In this document: piece after piece, positions 26,747-36,107 of the stretch
Layout of the letters: each line of letters begins with the position of its first letter
Position numbering within the stretch: position 1 is the stretch's first letter
From: Salinisphaera japonica YTM-1
GTDB taxonomy: Bacteria > Pseudomonadota > Gammaproteobacteria > Nevskiales > Salinisphaeraceae
DNA: 64,000 nt
Reading direction: 5' to 3'
NCBI RefSeq assembly: GCF_003788585.1
Contig: NZ_AYKG01000004.1
Span: 18,675 to 82,674, forward strand
Translations under genes and position numbers: made by a program
Notes under the pieces: model-generated
Databases searched by the model: none
What the model was told of the DNA's origin: nothing
Seen by the model: the letters and a program-made list of their open reading frames with translations, nothing else

Positions 26747-27345
26747 AATCAACTCTGCAGTACTGACTCAATCGTATTGTACACCTACACATCCGCCGAC
26801 ACATGCACAGCTTGCCGCGGCTACATCACTGCTTTGGGGGCGAGGTTGCCGATTTGACGCGATAGCCGCGATGTATTTGACTCGTACAGATCACGGTACT
26901 TGCTTGTTGTTTGGCGGGCTCGATGCCTGGCTGCTGACGAGCACGGCGATCCTCGTAATCTAATCATCGTGCGCCATCTGTAGCGCGACCTTGAGCAGCA
27001 TCTCCTGGACGGATTCGAGCACGACTTTCGCGACACCATCTATTTCGGCGGCGATGTCCGACAGATCGACGATGCCAGGCACGGCCAGCCGAGCACCTTT
27101 AGATACGTGCAACTCTCATCAGTGACTTGCTATCGGATGAGCTCAAATCATAGGTCAGAAGTGTCTAATGGACCCGGACAAGTCCACTTGACGCTCCAAT
27201 AAGTCCTTGGACTTTAGGCCAAATGGACAAAGGTGATCGTCCATCACCATGCGGTAAAGCGTTGCGATCTTGGTCATTGGTGTACCTCTGCGTTGCCGGA
27301 TTTGAAAGTCTAGGTCGCGAAAACGGCGTAGAACCCTCGCGACGC
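26747..27345. other. Mostly non-coding end of the element remnant
   Basis: No recognised gene in 600 bases. A minus-strand frame at 26961-27110 (49 residues from a TTG, containing VPGIVDLSDIAAEIDGVAKV and ending MAHDD) reads like real protein but is short and unmatched, so it could be a fragment. AAGTCC and GGACTT repeat in both orientations near 27175-27215. This is the junction between the conjugative-element remains and the metal island. Confidence 0.35.
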
Positions 27346-27835
27346 TCAGTACCAGGCCCTGATGCCTATGACGAATGCGGTCGACGAGGTCGCTTCACCT
27401 TCGCATTCAGCGATGTCTTCAGTCTCACCGTGCAGCGCCTCGTAGCGCACGCCGACGTAGGGCGCGAACTCGCGCTTGATCTCGTAGCACAGGCACGGGC
27501 CCATCTCGGTGTCGTTGACGCCCTGGCCCAGACTGTACTCGGGTACGTCGTTGGCACTGGCGCCGAGTTCCAGGCGCGGCTGCAGGATCAAGCGTTAGCT
27601 GAGCGGCAACTCGTACTTGAACTCGCCGCGGAAACTCACGTCGCCGTCCTCGCTGACGAATAGTGCGGTATCGGACTCGAGCCAGTAAGGTGCCAGACTC
27701 TGTATGCCAAGCACGGCGAAGGCGCGGTCGGCACCGGGGCTGGTGTCGTAGCGAATACCCGCCTGGGCGCCCCCGAAAGGGGCTGATTATGCGGTTATAC
27801 AGCGCCTGACACTCGGTGTCCTCCAGCCGCCGTGA
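27346..27835 (-). pseudogene. copB: Broken second copy of copB
   Basis: The frame matches the C-terminal 160 or so residues of the intact CopB at 36108-36917 nearly line by line: EDTE-QALYNR, the APYW-ESDTALFVSEDGDVSF block, and the end NDTEMG-to-VIGIRAWY. It has lost the N-terminus, carries a frameshift in a G run near 27770 and an in-frame TAA at 27595-27597 where the intact gene has Thr-Gln. It starts about 17 bases after the nuoN stop on the same strand. It is a direct repeat of the intact gene and brackets the nuo-like module. Confidence 0.88.
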
Positions 27836-27851
27836 AATCACACCAACATCC

Positions 27852-29258
27852 TTAAGGTAGCAGCATTACTCGCCCAAGCTCAGACCATAGCGGTTCAGCT
27901 AGGATACCGAGACCGATCGTCAACAACGTAGCCAGATAGAGCGCCTTTTGGGCCCAGCCACCGAGTACTGGCACCGGCCCGTCGAGATCACCAAAGTACA
28001 CGGGACCGAGTACCCGCAGATAATAGACTAACGAAACGACTGTATTGATGACGGCGATCACGGCCAGCCAGGCATAGCCGGCCTCGATCGTGGTCACGAA
28101 CAGCGCCAGCTTGCCGACGAAACCGCCCAGCGGCGGGATGCCCACCAGCGACAGAAAGCTCACCACCAGCACCGCAGCAATCCCGGGCCGGGCCGTCGCC
28201 AGCCCGCGGTAATCGGCAAGATTCGTCCGGCCGCGCAGTTGCGTGACCGCCGCGAATGCTGCCAGATTGGCGGCCGCATAAGCGCCCAGGAAGAACAGCA
28301 AGGCCGGTATCGCCTGCGCGTTCAGGCCGACCGCGGTAACCGCCATCAGAGCATAGCCGGACTGTGAAATCGACGACCAGCCCAGCAGCCGGCGCACGTC
28401 GCTCTGGCCGAGCGCCCCGAGATTGCCAATGGTCATGGTGGCCACGGCAAGCGTGGCGACAAGCGGCCGCCAGGCGACAACGTCGGCCGGAAAGATTGTC
28501 ACCAGCCGTGCCAGCGCAATGGCCGCGCCGATCTTGGGGGCCACGGTCAGAAACGCGGCAGCCGGTGGCGGCGCGCCCTCGGACACGTCGGGCATCCAGG
28601 TATGGGCCGGCACCGCCGCCAGCTTGAAGGCGACGCCGACCACGACCAGCGTCAATCCGATCAGTGCCATGATTTGGGGCGCGCCGGTGGCGGCTTTTGC
28701 TATTTGCGCGTAATCCGTGCTGCCGAACAGGCCAAAGAGCAGCGTCACCCCGATCATGAGCAGCGTATTGGTGAGCGCGCCGACCAGGAAATACTTCATC
28801 CCCGCTTCCACCGACAGCGGCCAGGCGCGGTGGTAGGCCGCGAGCGTATAGCCGGTGACCGACGACAGCAGCACCGCCATGACTAGCTGCAGCAGATCGG
28901 CCGCCCCGGCAAGCAGCATGGCTCCAAGTGCTGCCAGCAACAGCATGGCGTAATACTCACCGTGGCGGCGATCGCTGCGCAGCCATTCCGGGGTCAGCGC
29001 CACGCAGATCGCGGTGGTGGCCAGAATGAGCAGGCGAGCCCAAATACTCGCGCCGTCGAGCGCCCAGACGCCGGCGAACGTCAGCCGCGCCGGCTCGCCC
29101 AGCTGTAGCGCACAGAGCACGGCCGCGGCGAACAGGCTGGCGAGCGCCCCGATGGCAAGCCGCCAGTGGTCCTGCTGGCGCATGAACGAGGCGGCCAGCA
29201 GCAGCACGACCGCGCTGACCAGGACACTGATCTCGGGCAGGACGTCGCCGATCGGCAT
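27852..29258 (-). CDS. nuoN: Complex I-like subunit N
   Basis: 468 residues from the ATG at 29258, one base after the nuoM stop. About 14 membrane spans are expected. It shows the antiporter-like core of NuoN with a conserved lysine helix in FKLAAVPAHTWMPDVSEGAP, and LLGWSSISQSGYALM typical of the discontinuous helix region. In complex I this subunit is one of three proton-translocating channels. It is the last gene of the module and is followed directly by the copB pseudogene. Confidence 0.9.
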   Translation of the reverse strand: MPIGDVLPEISVLVSAVVLLLAASFMRQQDHWRLAIGALASLFAAAVLCALQLGEPARLTFAGVWALDGASIWARLLILATTAICVALTPEWLRSDRRHGEYYAMLLLAALGAMLLAGAADLLQLVMAVLLSSVTGYTLAAYHRAWPLSVEAGMKYFLVGALTNTLLMIGVTLLFGLFGSTDYAQIAKAATGAPQIMALIGLTLVVVGVAFKLAAVPAHTWMPDVSEGAPPPAAAFLTVAPKIGAAIALARLVTIFPADVVAWRPLVATLAVATMTIGNLGALGQSDVRRLLGWSSISQSGYALMAVTAVGLNAQAIPALLFFLGAYAAANLAAFAAVTQLRGRTNLADYRGLATARPGIAAVLVVSFLSLVGIPPLGGFVGKLALFVTTIEAGYAWLAVIAVINTVVSLVYYLRVLGPVYFGDLDGPVPVLGGWAQKALYLATLLTIGLGILAEPLWSELGRVMLLP

Positions 29259-29259
29259 G

Positions 29260-30744
29260 CTATGGCCCACCGGTGAGCACCGCCGTGGTGCTGTTGATCA
29301 AGGTCAGCAGCCAGACCGGGTAGATGCCGATGACAACCACCAGCACCGCGAGTACCGTCAGCATCCGGGTTTCGACCCGGCCGAGGTCGCTGAAATCGGA
29401 CCAGCGCGCGGGCAGTTCGCCAAAGAACAGCTGCTGGAGCATCTGCAGGAACAGGGCCGCGGTGATCAGGATGCCGACGAGCCCGATCGCCGCCAGCCAC
29501 GGATAGACGCCGAAGGTGCCGACAAAGATCTGCAGCTCGGCCACGAAGCCGGCCAGCCCCGGCAGGCCGAGACTGGCAAAGGAGGCCAGTACGGCGAAGC
29601 CGGTGAGTCGGGGGGCAACCTGAGCCAGGCCGCCGTAGGTTTGCAGATCGTATTCACGGCCGCGCTGCCAGAAGACGCCGCAGATCAGGAACAACGAACC
29701 CGTGATCAGCCCGTGGGCCACCATCTCGACGGTCGCGCCGGTCAACGCCATCTGACGCGCGGCCTGCTCGCCACCGCCGACCAGGGCGCCGGCTGCGGCG
29801 ATGCCGAGCAGCGAGTATCCCATGTGATTGACCGAGGTATAGGCAATCCGGCGCTTGAGATCGCGCTGTGCCATCGCCACCAGCGCGCCCCAGAGAATCG
29901 AGACCACCGCAACGATTCCGAGCGCGAAGGCGTAACGCGCGAAGGTCGCGCTCATCATCGAAAACGGAATACGGATGAGCCCGTAGGTGCCCATCTTGAG
30001 CAGCACGCCGGCCAGGATCGCGGACGCCGGGCCGGGCGCATCGACGTGGGCCGGCGGCAGCCAGGTATGCAAGGGCACGAAGGGCGTCTTGATTCCGAGA
30101 CCGATGACAAAACCGAGCAGCACCAGCGCGCCGCGCACGTCCATGCCGGCCAGCGGCTGGCGCGCGATGAGTTCGCGCATGTCGAAGGTGACCGGATCGG
30201 TGGTCAGCACCAGAGCAATGATCGCCAGCAGCATCGCCAGCGAGCCGGCGAAGGTATAGACAAAGAACTTGAGCGCGGCGCGCTGGGCGTCGCCGTGACC
30301 CCAGCGGCCGATCAGAAAGAACAGTCCGACCAGGCTCAGATCGAAAAACACATAGAACAGCAGCAGATCCAGGGTCAGGAACACGCCCAGCGACACCGCT
30401 TCCAGGAATAAAAACCAGGCGTAGTACTGGCGCGGTCGACCCTGGGTTTCGGCCGGCCAGGCGATCGCGGCCACGAACAGCAGGGCGCTCATGGTTGCGA
30501 TCGCCAGGGCGATGCCGTCCACGCCCATGCGCCAGCCGACCCCGAGCGAGGGAATCCAGGGATAGCTCTCGACCCATTGAAAGACCGGCGCGCCCGCTCC
30601 GGTATCGAAACCGATCCAGGCGATGATCAGCAGCAGCAGCGGAATCGCGCCGAGCACGCAGGCCACCTTGCGGCAGCGGTCCTCGTTGACGTAAAGGATC
30701 GCCAGCGCGCCGATCAAGGGAACCAGAATAGTCAGCGTGAGCAT
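29260..30744 (-). CDS. nuoM: Complex I-like subunit M
   Basis: 494 residues, multi-spanning. Proton-channel features of NuoM are kept: FFDLSLVGLFFLIGRWG (the channel acidic residue is Asp where NuoM usually has Glu), GLGIKTPFVPLHTWLPPAHV with the central lysine, LLKMGTYGLIRI, and AYTSVNHMGYSLLGIAA. The start is 1 base after the nuoL stop region, so the genes are tightly packed. The subunit should therefore still be able to move protons, though this has not been shown for this module. Confidence 0.92.
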   Translation of the reverse strand: MLTLTILVPLIGALAILYVNEDRCRKVACVLGAIPLLLLIIAWIGFDTGAGAPVFQWVESYPWIPSLGVGWRMGVDGIALAIATMSALLFVAAIAWPAETQGRPRQYYAWFLFLEAVSLGVFLTLDLLLFYVFFDLSLVGLFFLIGRWGHGDAQRAALKFFVYTFAGSLAMLLAIIALVLTTDPVTFDMRELIARQPLAGMDVRGALVLLGFVIGLGIKTPFVPLHTWLPPAHVDAPGPASAILAGVLLKMGTYGLIRIPFSMMSATFARYAFALGIVAVVSILWGALVAMAQRDLKRRIAYTSVNHMGYSLLGIAAAGALVGGGEQAARQMALTGATVEMVAHGLITGSLFLICGVFWQRGREYDLQTYGGLAQVAPRLTGFAVLASFASLGLPGLAGFVAELQIFVGTFGVYPWLAAIGLVGILITAALFLQMLQQLFFGELPARWSDFSDLGRVETRMLTVLAVLVVVIGIYPVWLLTLINSTTAVLTGGP

Positions 30745-30745
30745 G

Positions 30746-32575
30746 TCAGCTCCCTGCGAGCAGAATTAGGGTCAACACCACGACCCCGATCGCGATGAGG
30801 GCGAAATAATGATGGGAGAGGCCGGTCTGCAGGCGACGGCTGTCTTCGCCGCCGAGGGCGACCCAGCGCGCGGACCCTTCGGGCAGGCCATCGGCCAGGC
30901 GTTCCAGAAAATGCCAGCCGGTCTGGGCGATCGCTGTGGCCGCGGCGGCGATACGCCCGACCGTATAATCGATGACGTGGTCGTCGAATCGGGCGCTGTA
31001 TTGCGCCAGCTGGCTGGTCGGCGCCACGACGAGCCGATGGATCGCGACCGGCAGGCCGAGCCAGTCGGCGCTGGCGGCCAGCGCGCCGTCGCCGCCCAAG
31101 GCCGGATCGCGACGGGCGACCAGCAGGCCCGCATAGAGACCGGCCGCGACCGCGATCAGCGAGCCGATGGTCTCCCAGCGCTTGAACGCGGGCAGGCTTG
31201 CGGCAAATCCCTGTTCGAGCGCGTCGCGCACACCCGGCAGCCAGAGTGCGCCGAGTGCGACACAGGCCAAGGCCAGCAGGGCCAGCATCACGGTCTCCAG
31301 CCGGTATGGCGGCTTGGCGCTGTGCCCGGCCTCGTCGCCCGGACCGAAGACCGAATACTGGAAACGCATCGCATAGGCCGCACTCAGACCGCCGGCAAGT
31401 ATGACTGCGATCGCCAGCGTCGGCCCGGCGTGGCCGGCGGCCGCGATCACCGCCTCCTTGGTCCAGGCCGCGCCCAGCGGCGGCACACCGGCCAGCGCGA
31501 GCGCGCCCGCCGCACTCAAGACCGTTACATAGGGCAGGGTGCGCGCAAAGCGCATGCGGCTCAGCTCGAAACTGCCGGCCTGTTCGCCGGCAATGCCGGC
31601 ACCCAGGAACAGCAATGCCTTGAATGCCGCATGGCTCACCATATGCGCGAGCGCAACGCCCGGATAGCCGGCGCCGACAGCGACGAACATGAGCCCGTAC
31701 TGGGCCGAGGTCGAGGCGGCCAGCAGTTTTTTGGCGTGTGGCTGCAGCAGCGCCACCGTGCCGCCGGCAAGGGCTGTGACCAGACCGATGCCGATGGTGA
31801 CCGGGCCAAACCAGGCGGCGCTATCGAGTACCGGATGCAGCCTGATCAGCAGATAGGCGCCGGCCGCGACCATGGTCGCCGCATGCAGCAGCGCCGATAC
31901 TGAGGTCGGACCGGCCATCGCGCGAAACAGCCAGGGCGCAAACGGTACTTGGCCGGATTTGGCCGCGGCCGACAGCAACACGCCGAATACCAGCAGCTGC
32001 TGCAGCGGACCGTCGAGCTGGCCCAGCCCGGCAAAGGCGAAGCTGCGAGTGCCGGTAAACGCCGCCATCGCGGCCAGGAACAGGCCGAGATCGCCGAGCC
32101 GGGTCGCTACGAAGGCATAGCGTCCGGCCGCCGGATTGTCGGCGTCGCGCCAGCGGTGACTGATCAGCGCCCAGGAACAGGCCCCCACCAGTTCCCAGCC
32201 GATCAGCAGCGTCAACAGATCGGCCGCGATCACGAGCAGTTCCATAGCACCGACGAACAACAGCAGCAGGGCGATCAGGCGCTTCAGGCCCTGGCTGTCC
32301 TCGTGGGCCGTCGCATAGACCACGACCGGCAGAGCCACCGCGGGCACCAGGATCGCCATCACGGCGGAGAAATCGGTCAACCCAACCTGGAGCCGTAGTG
32401 CCCCGCTCCACGCCAGCTGTCCGCTCCAGCCGCCGAGCGCGGCCCAGATCGCGAGTGCCAGGGTGGCGGCTAACACGCCAGCGGCGGCGATACCCAGCGT
32501 CGCGCGGCGCTCGCCTGCGCGCAGGAAAACCGCCGGAGCAGCCAGAATCGGGATGAGCGCGAGTAACCAGAGCAT
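30746..32575 (-). CDS. nuoL: Complex I-like subunit L
   Basis: 609 residues. NuoL landmarks are present: IGWELVGACSWALISHRW with the channel Glu, KSGQVPFAPWLFRAMAGPTS with the channel Lys, VSALLHAATMVAAGAYLL, and SAQYGLMFVAVGAG. The C-terminal part (RLADGLPEGSARW, then a last membrane span) corresponds to the lateral helix region. Its ATG overlaps the nuoK stop by one base (TGATG). Mrp-type antiporter or hydrogenase-4 subunits share this fold, but the neighbours nuoA, H, J and K place it in a complex I-like set. Confidence 0.92.
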   Translation of the reverse strand: MLWLLALIPILAAPAVFLRAGERRATLGIAAAGVLAATLALAIWAALGGWSGQLAWSGALRLQVGLTDFSAVMAILVPAVALPVVVYATAHEDSQGLKRLIALLLLFVGAMELLVIAADLLTLLIGWELVGACSWALISHRWRDADNPAAGRYAFVATRLGDLGLFLAAMAAFTGTRSFAFAGLGQLDGPLQQLLVFGVLLSAAAKSGQVPFAPWLFRAMAGPTSVSALLHAATMVAAGAYLLIRLHPVLDSAAWFGPVTIGIGLVTALAGGTVALLQPHAKKLLAASTSAQYGLMFVAVGAGYPGVALAHMVSHAAFKALLFLGAGIAGEQAGSFELSRMRFARTLPYVTVLSAAGALALAGVPPLGAAWTKEAVIAAAGHAGPTLAIAVILAGGLSAAYAMRFQYSVFGPGDEAGHSAKPPYRLETVMLALLALACVALGALWLPGVRDALEQGFAASLPAFKRWETIGSLIAVAAGLYAGLLVARRDPALGGDGALAASADWLGLPVAIHRLVVAPTSQLAQYSARFDDHVIDYTVGRIAAAATAIAQTGWHFLERLADGLPEGSARWVALGGEDSRRLQTGLSHHYFALIAIGVVVLTLILLAGS

Positions 32576-32880
32576 CAGTGCTTCATGGTGCCGAGGCTTT
32601 CGGTCATATCGGCCTGCCGGTTGCGATAGACCGCGGTGATCAGCGCAAAGCCCACCGACATTTCCACCGCCATCACGGCCATGGTGACGATGGCCAGCAG
32701 TTGCCCGGTCGGCACGCCGCCGGCGGCCAGCGACCAGAAGCCGACTGCGGCCAGCAGTACGCCGTTGAGCATGAGTTCCAGGCCCATCATCAGCATGACG
32801 AACGACTGCTGGGAAAGCGTGCCATAGAGGCCGATGCCGATCAGGGCCGCGGCCACGAGCAGGATAGCGGTGAGGGTCAT
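32575..32880 (-). CDS. nuoK: Complex I-like subunit K
   Basis: 101 residues with three membrane spans, the normal NuoK size. Both acidic residues of the proton path are visible: Glu in MMGLELMLNGVLL and Glu in TMAVMAVEMSVGFAL. It lies between nuoJ and nuoL as in standard nuo operons and overlaps the nuoL start by one base. Confidence 0.93.
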   Translation of the reverse strand: MTLTAILLVAAALIGIGLYGTLSQQSFVMLMMGLELMLNGVLLAAVGFWSLAAGGVPTGQLLAIVTMAVMAVEMSVGFALITAVYRNRQADMTESLGTMKH

Positions 32881-32893
32881 TGTTCTCGTCTCC

Positions 32894-33499
32894 TCAATGA
32901 TGGTGATGGCCGTGGCCGCCGCCTTCCTCGGGCAGACGTCCGGCCGGCTGACCGCCCGGTTCCAGGGGCGGCGGAACAGAGCCTTCGTCCGCGGGACCGA
33001 AGCGCCCGCTGCGGCTCGACAGGATCACGCTGGCCACCATGGTCGCCAGCAGGGTCACGCCCGCGGTTTCGAAGATCAGCATCGAGTCGCCGAGCAGTTC
33101 CTTGCCGAGATCCGTTACCACGCGCGCGTCGGAAGCGACCGGGTTATCCGCAAAGTCGGTGACCAGCATCACCGCCGCCAGACCCACAAACGCAGCGATA
33201 CCCGCGCCGATCGAAAAACGGTGCTGATGCACCATGACCATCGGGTTCAGGCCGGCGGGATTCATCATGTACATGACCATGAACAAGGCCATGACCATCA
33301 TCTCCACGCCCATCATGAAAATGGTCGCAATGCCGAGGTAGGGTGCGCCGAGCAGCAGCATGATCAGGCCGACCGCGATGAACGAGGCCAGCAGCAAAAA
33401 CGATGCGCGCACCATCGAATCGGTACAGAAAACCCGCCAGCCGGACACGATTGCGGTCAGGGCGAAGATCCAGAAGGCCATATCGTCCACAACGCTCAT
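32894..33499 (-). CDS. nuoJ: Complex I-like subunit J with His-rich C-terminus
   Basis: 201 residues from the ATG at 33499, which overlaps the nuoH stop (ATGA). Five membrane spans; the third contains FMMGVEMMVMALFMVMYMMN, equivalent to the pi-bulge helix of NuoJ but very rich in Met. The C-terminal 30 residues are hydrophilic and end GGGHGHHHH, an addition that could bind metal. Ordinary NuoJ lacks such a tail. In a copper-resistance operon this may be meaningful; binding is inference. Confidence 0.9.
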   Translation of the reverse strand: MSVVDDMAFWIFALTAIVSGWRVFCTDSMVRASFLLLASFIAVGLIMLLLGAPYLGIATIFMMGVEMMVMALFMVMYMMNPAGLNPMVMVHQHRFSIGAGIAAFVGLAAVMLVTDFADNPVASDARVVTDLGKELLGDSMLIFETAGVTLLATMVASVILSSRSGRFGPADEGSVPPPLEPGGQPAGRLPEEGGGHGHHHH

Positions 33500-34410
33500 A
33501 GCGCCACCAGTCCGGCCCAGACGAGATCGATGAACGCCAGCGGCATGAGCACGATCCAGATCAAGGTCAGCATCCGGCTCGGTGAAATACGCGCAAATAA
33601 GTGGCTGAGCGCAACCAGCAGCACGAGCACCACGGCCGTTTTGAGCAGCAGCCAGAGCGGGCCCGGCAGCACCGGCCCGAGATAGCCGCCGAGGAATACG
33701 GTCGCCGCCATGGCCGCCGTTGCCACCAGCATGGCCAGGCGCGCGAATTCCCAGACCAGCCGCGCCGCTCCCGAGATCTCCGAGGCCGTGCCGTCGGCCA
33801 GATCGGCCGAGTCCGCATAGTTGAACGGGCCTCTGAAGCTGAGAGACAGGCCAAGCAGCAGGAACAGCGGGAGCCCGAGCGGCTGGCGGATGACATTCCA
33901 GAGTTCGTGCTGGGATTCGATGATCTTCGGAACGGCCAGCGACTCGGCGGGCAATGCCGCCGCGATAAGCACGAACATGCTGATCAGCATCACCGGTAGC
34001 CCGATGGCGACATAGCGGTAGGCGCCGATCAGGCCGAGTTGAGAATTGGCCGACCAACCGTGCAGGAAGACGACCACGACCGTCAGCGCTTCGACGGCGC
34101 CCCACCAGACGATGCCGACTTCGAGGTCCGCAAGCACGCTGGCGCTGGAGAAGGGCACGAGTGCGACGCCGGTACCGGCCAGCCCGGCATACAGTGCAGG
34201 CGCCAGACGCCAGTTCAGCAAATCCGGCGCTTCGGTCAGGTTGGACTGTTGACGCAGTATCGTGGCGCACCGGTAGAGCGGGTTGGCGAGCGGCGCGCGC
34301 GGCTGTCGACCTTCGCGCGCGGCCGCCCAGAGCCCGTCGAGCACGGCTATGTACCACGCCATGCCGAGGAGGAAAGCGACCCAGGTCATGGTTAGAACGA
34401 TCGGGGTCAT
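33496..34410 (-). CDS. nuoH: Complex I-like subunit H, divergent
   Basis: 304 residues from the ATG at 34410, overlapping the stop of the upstream gene (ATGA). About eight membrane spans. The quinone-site loop is recognisable but altered: LSFRGPFNYADSADLADGTA followed by SEISGAARLVWEFA, where normal NuoH reads R-PFD-PEAE-ELV-GY then TEYSG. The Arg-Pro-Phe core and the SG helix are kept while several acidic residues are replaced. That suggests the subunit still anchors the membrane arm, perhaps with changed quinone chemistry. Confidence 0.85.
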   Translation of the reverse strand: MTPIVLTMTWVAFLLGMAWYIAVLDGLWAAAREGRQPRAPLANPLYRCATILRQQSNLTEAPDLLNWRLAPALYAGLAGTGVALVPFSSASVLADLEVGIVWWGAVEALTVVVVFLHGWSANSQLGLIGAYRYVAIGLPVMLISMFVLIAAALPAESLAVPKIIESQHELWNVIRQPLGLPLFLLLGLSLSFRGPFNYADSADLADGTASEISGAARLVWEFARLAMLVATAAMAATVFLGGYLGPVLPGPLWLLLKTAVVLVLLVALSHLFARISPSRMLTLIWIVLMPLAFIDLVWAGLVAL

Positions 34411-35657
34411 GGGGCCTCCAGTGGCGCCATGCGACACAGCGCGGCGCTATCGAAACTGTTGAGCACCAGCAGCGCCTCACTCCATTCAAGCCCCGGTAAC
34501 AGCTCGGTTACGCGATAATCGATCGGCGGTGCCCGATGCGCCCATGGCGCCTCGATAAGTGCGCCATGGTCGATCATCGCGTCGGGTGCCGCCGAAACGA
34601 GCGCCAGCGCTTGTTCGGCTTCGTCGAACCACTGCGCCAGACGCGCTCGACAGTCGCTTTGTGTTTGCATGACCGGCGTGAAGTCGAGTCGTGTGTACGT
34701 TGGGTTGTCGCTGCGGTGGTCGATGGCGTGGCCGGCAGCGCGTTGTACCGGGCCGCCGAGTTCACGCGCCAGTCGGTCATCGATCCGACCGAGCCCCGGC
34801 GCGAGTGCAGCCTTCAAACCGGATCGGGCGGCCGCTTTTCGCAGCGGCGCAATAGCGATGGTCTCGTTCGCGCGTACGCGTGCCGCCAATATTTGGGCGC
34901 GCCGACTCAGTGTTGGCAATCCGACGAGCGACAGGAGGCGGGCGATGCACACGAGATGGTGCGCAGCGCGTGCTCGCTCGATCTGCGCAAGGGCCGTCGT
35001 TTCGTGCAGCAAGTGATCGAACGGTACGCGATCGACGTCGCGCGGCGGATAGGTTGGGTTAACCACTTCGGCTGACTGGATCACGTCGCCCTGGAACGTC
35101 ACCTCCAGTACCAGTCCAGCGGGCCAGTACGGCATGAACGGGCCGATCTGGGTGGTGTAGACATCCAGCGTTAGCCCGTCGCGAATATCCGGCGTCGGCG
35201 GCATGGGCATCATGCGCCCGTAGGGCACGCCACCCATCATCCCTTCGCCGCCCTGACCGTGATCGCCCTTGCCGCGCCAGGGTGCGGGTGGCTCGTCCGC
35301 GAGCCGGTGGGTCTCCGATGCATGGGCGCCGGAAATCAGGTTGCGGTAAAGCACGCGTAAAGCCACTACGGGATCGTCGGATGACGCAGCGCGCCGCGCT
35401 TCGTCCACGTCGTCGCCCTGTTCGTCTCCCCACCAGAACGTGGCGCGTGGGTGCGGCAGCTGGTCGTGGAGTCGGTCGAGATAGGCCTGGTCGCTATCCC
35501 GGACGCGGCCCGCGACTAACAGGATACTGGCGTGCCGGGGTGTGGCGGTTACGTCGATATCCGCATTCCGCAGCAAGCGCTCGACGGCAGGGGCGCGGTC
35601 GCGCCCCATGGCCACGAATACCGGCACGGGGGCGCGTGCCGCCAGGCGCTCGAGCAT
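34407..35657 (-). CDS. NuoB/NuoD-like fusion lacking iron-sulfur ligands
   Basis: 416 residues from the ATG at 35657, just after the nuoA stop; a GTG at 35663 overlapping that stop is the alternative. Residues 1-85 resemble a shortened NuoB, with TATPRHASILLVAGRVRD matching the NuoB strand that reads SPRQADVLIVAG, but none of the N2-cluster cysteines are present. After a Gly/Met-rich linker (GEGMMGGVPYGRMMPMPP), the rest resembles NuoD (IGPFMPYWPAGLVLEV, then DHLLHETTALAQIERARAAH and SLVGLPTLSRRAQILAARVR), again without metal ligands. Neither a redox site nor NuoC, E, F, G or I is encoded nearby. It probably caps the membrane arm. Confidence 0.7.
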   Translation of the reverse strand: MLERLAARAPVPVFVAMGRDRAPAVERLLRNADIDVTATPRHASILLVAGRVRDSDQAYLDRLHDQLPHPRATFWWGDEQGDDVDEARRAASSDDPVVALRVLYRNLISGAHASETHRLADEPPAPWRGKGDHGQGGEGMMGGVPYGRMMPMPPTPDIRDGLTLDVYTTQIGPFMPYWPAGLVLEVTFQGDVIQSAEVVNPTYPPRDVDRVPFDHLLHETTALAQIERARAAHHLVCIARLLSLVGLPTLSRRAQILAARVRANETIAIAPLRKAAARSGLKAALAPGLGRIDDRLARELGGPVQRAAGHAIDHRSDNPTYTRLDFTPVMQTQSDCRARLAQWFDEAEQALALVSAAPDAMIDHGALIEAPWAHRAPPIDYRVTELLPGLEWSEALLVLNSFDSAALCRMAPLEAP

Positions 35658-35659
35658 CT

Positions 35660-36010
35660 TCACTGCCACCGAAAGATACCTTCGCGCCAGCCGTAGAGGA
35701 TGCCCACCGTGAGGATGGCGAGGAACATGCCCATCTCCGCGAGCGCCTTGACGCCTTCGGCGACGTACACGACCGCCCATGGGTACATGAACATCATCTC
35801 CATCTCGAAGGCGATGAACAGCAGCGTCATCGAGTAGTAACGCACATGAAAACGCTGCCAGGCGTGCGTGTTCGGTGCGCTACCCCCGAGAAACGGGATC
35901 TTCTGCGACTCGACCACGCGATCGCGACGAGTGCGTGCCGCAACCCACTGCAACAGCAGGGCGCCCGCCACGATCGTGCCCATGATGGTGAGTAGGCCCG
36001 TTAACGCCAT
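35660..36010 (-). CDS. nuoA: Complex I-like subunit A
   Basis: 116 residues with three membrane spans. HVRYYSMTLLFIAFEMEMMF followed by MYPWAVVY is the NuoA signature, with Glu where Asp is common. The usual loop reading YECG before the second span is here FLGGSAPNTHAWQ, so the loop cysteine is missing. It is the first gene of the nuo-like module and starts 98 bases after the copB stop on the same strand, suggesting cotranscription with the cop genes. Confidence 0.88.
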   Translation of the reverse strand: MALTGLLTIMGTIVAGALLLQWVAARTRRDRVVESQKIPFLGGSAPNTHAWQRFHVRYYSMTLLFIAFEMEMMFMYPWAVVYVAEGVKALAEMGMFLAILTVGILYGWREGIFRWQ

Positions 36011-36107
36011 TGGGTTTTATCCTCTTTGGCTCGCTGCAAGCCCGTACGCGAAGTCCACAGACATGCTAATGAGATGAACGCCCTCCATACATCCGGTGAT
36101 TTCCCTA

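Noticed and set aside
29014..31903. Long plus-strand frames opposite nuoL, nuoM and nuoN
   Set aside because: Arg/Gln/Gly-rich shadow frames; the minus-strand proteins have clear membrane helices and conserved residues.
32894..34489. 531-codon frame covering nuoJ and part of nuoH
   Set aside because: Only the last 201 codons, from the ATG at 33499, encode NuoJ; the rest is the out-of-frame shadow of nuoH.
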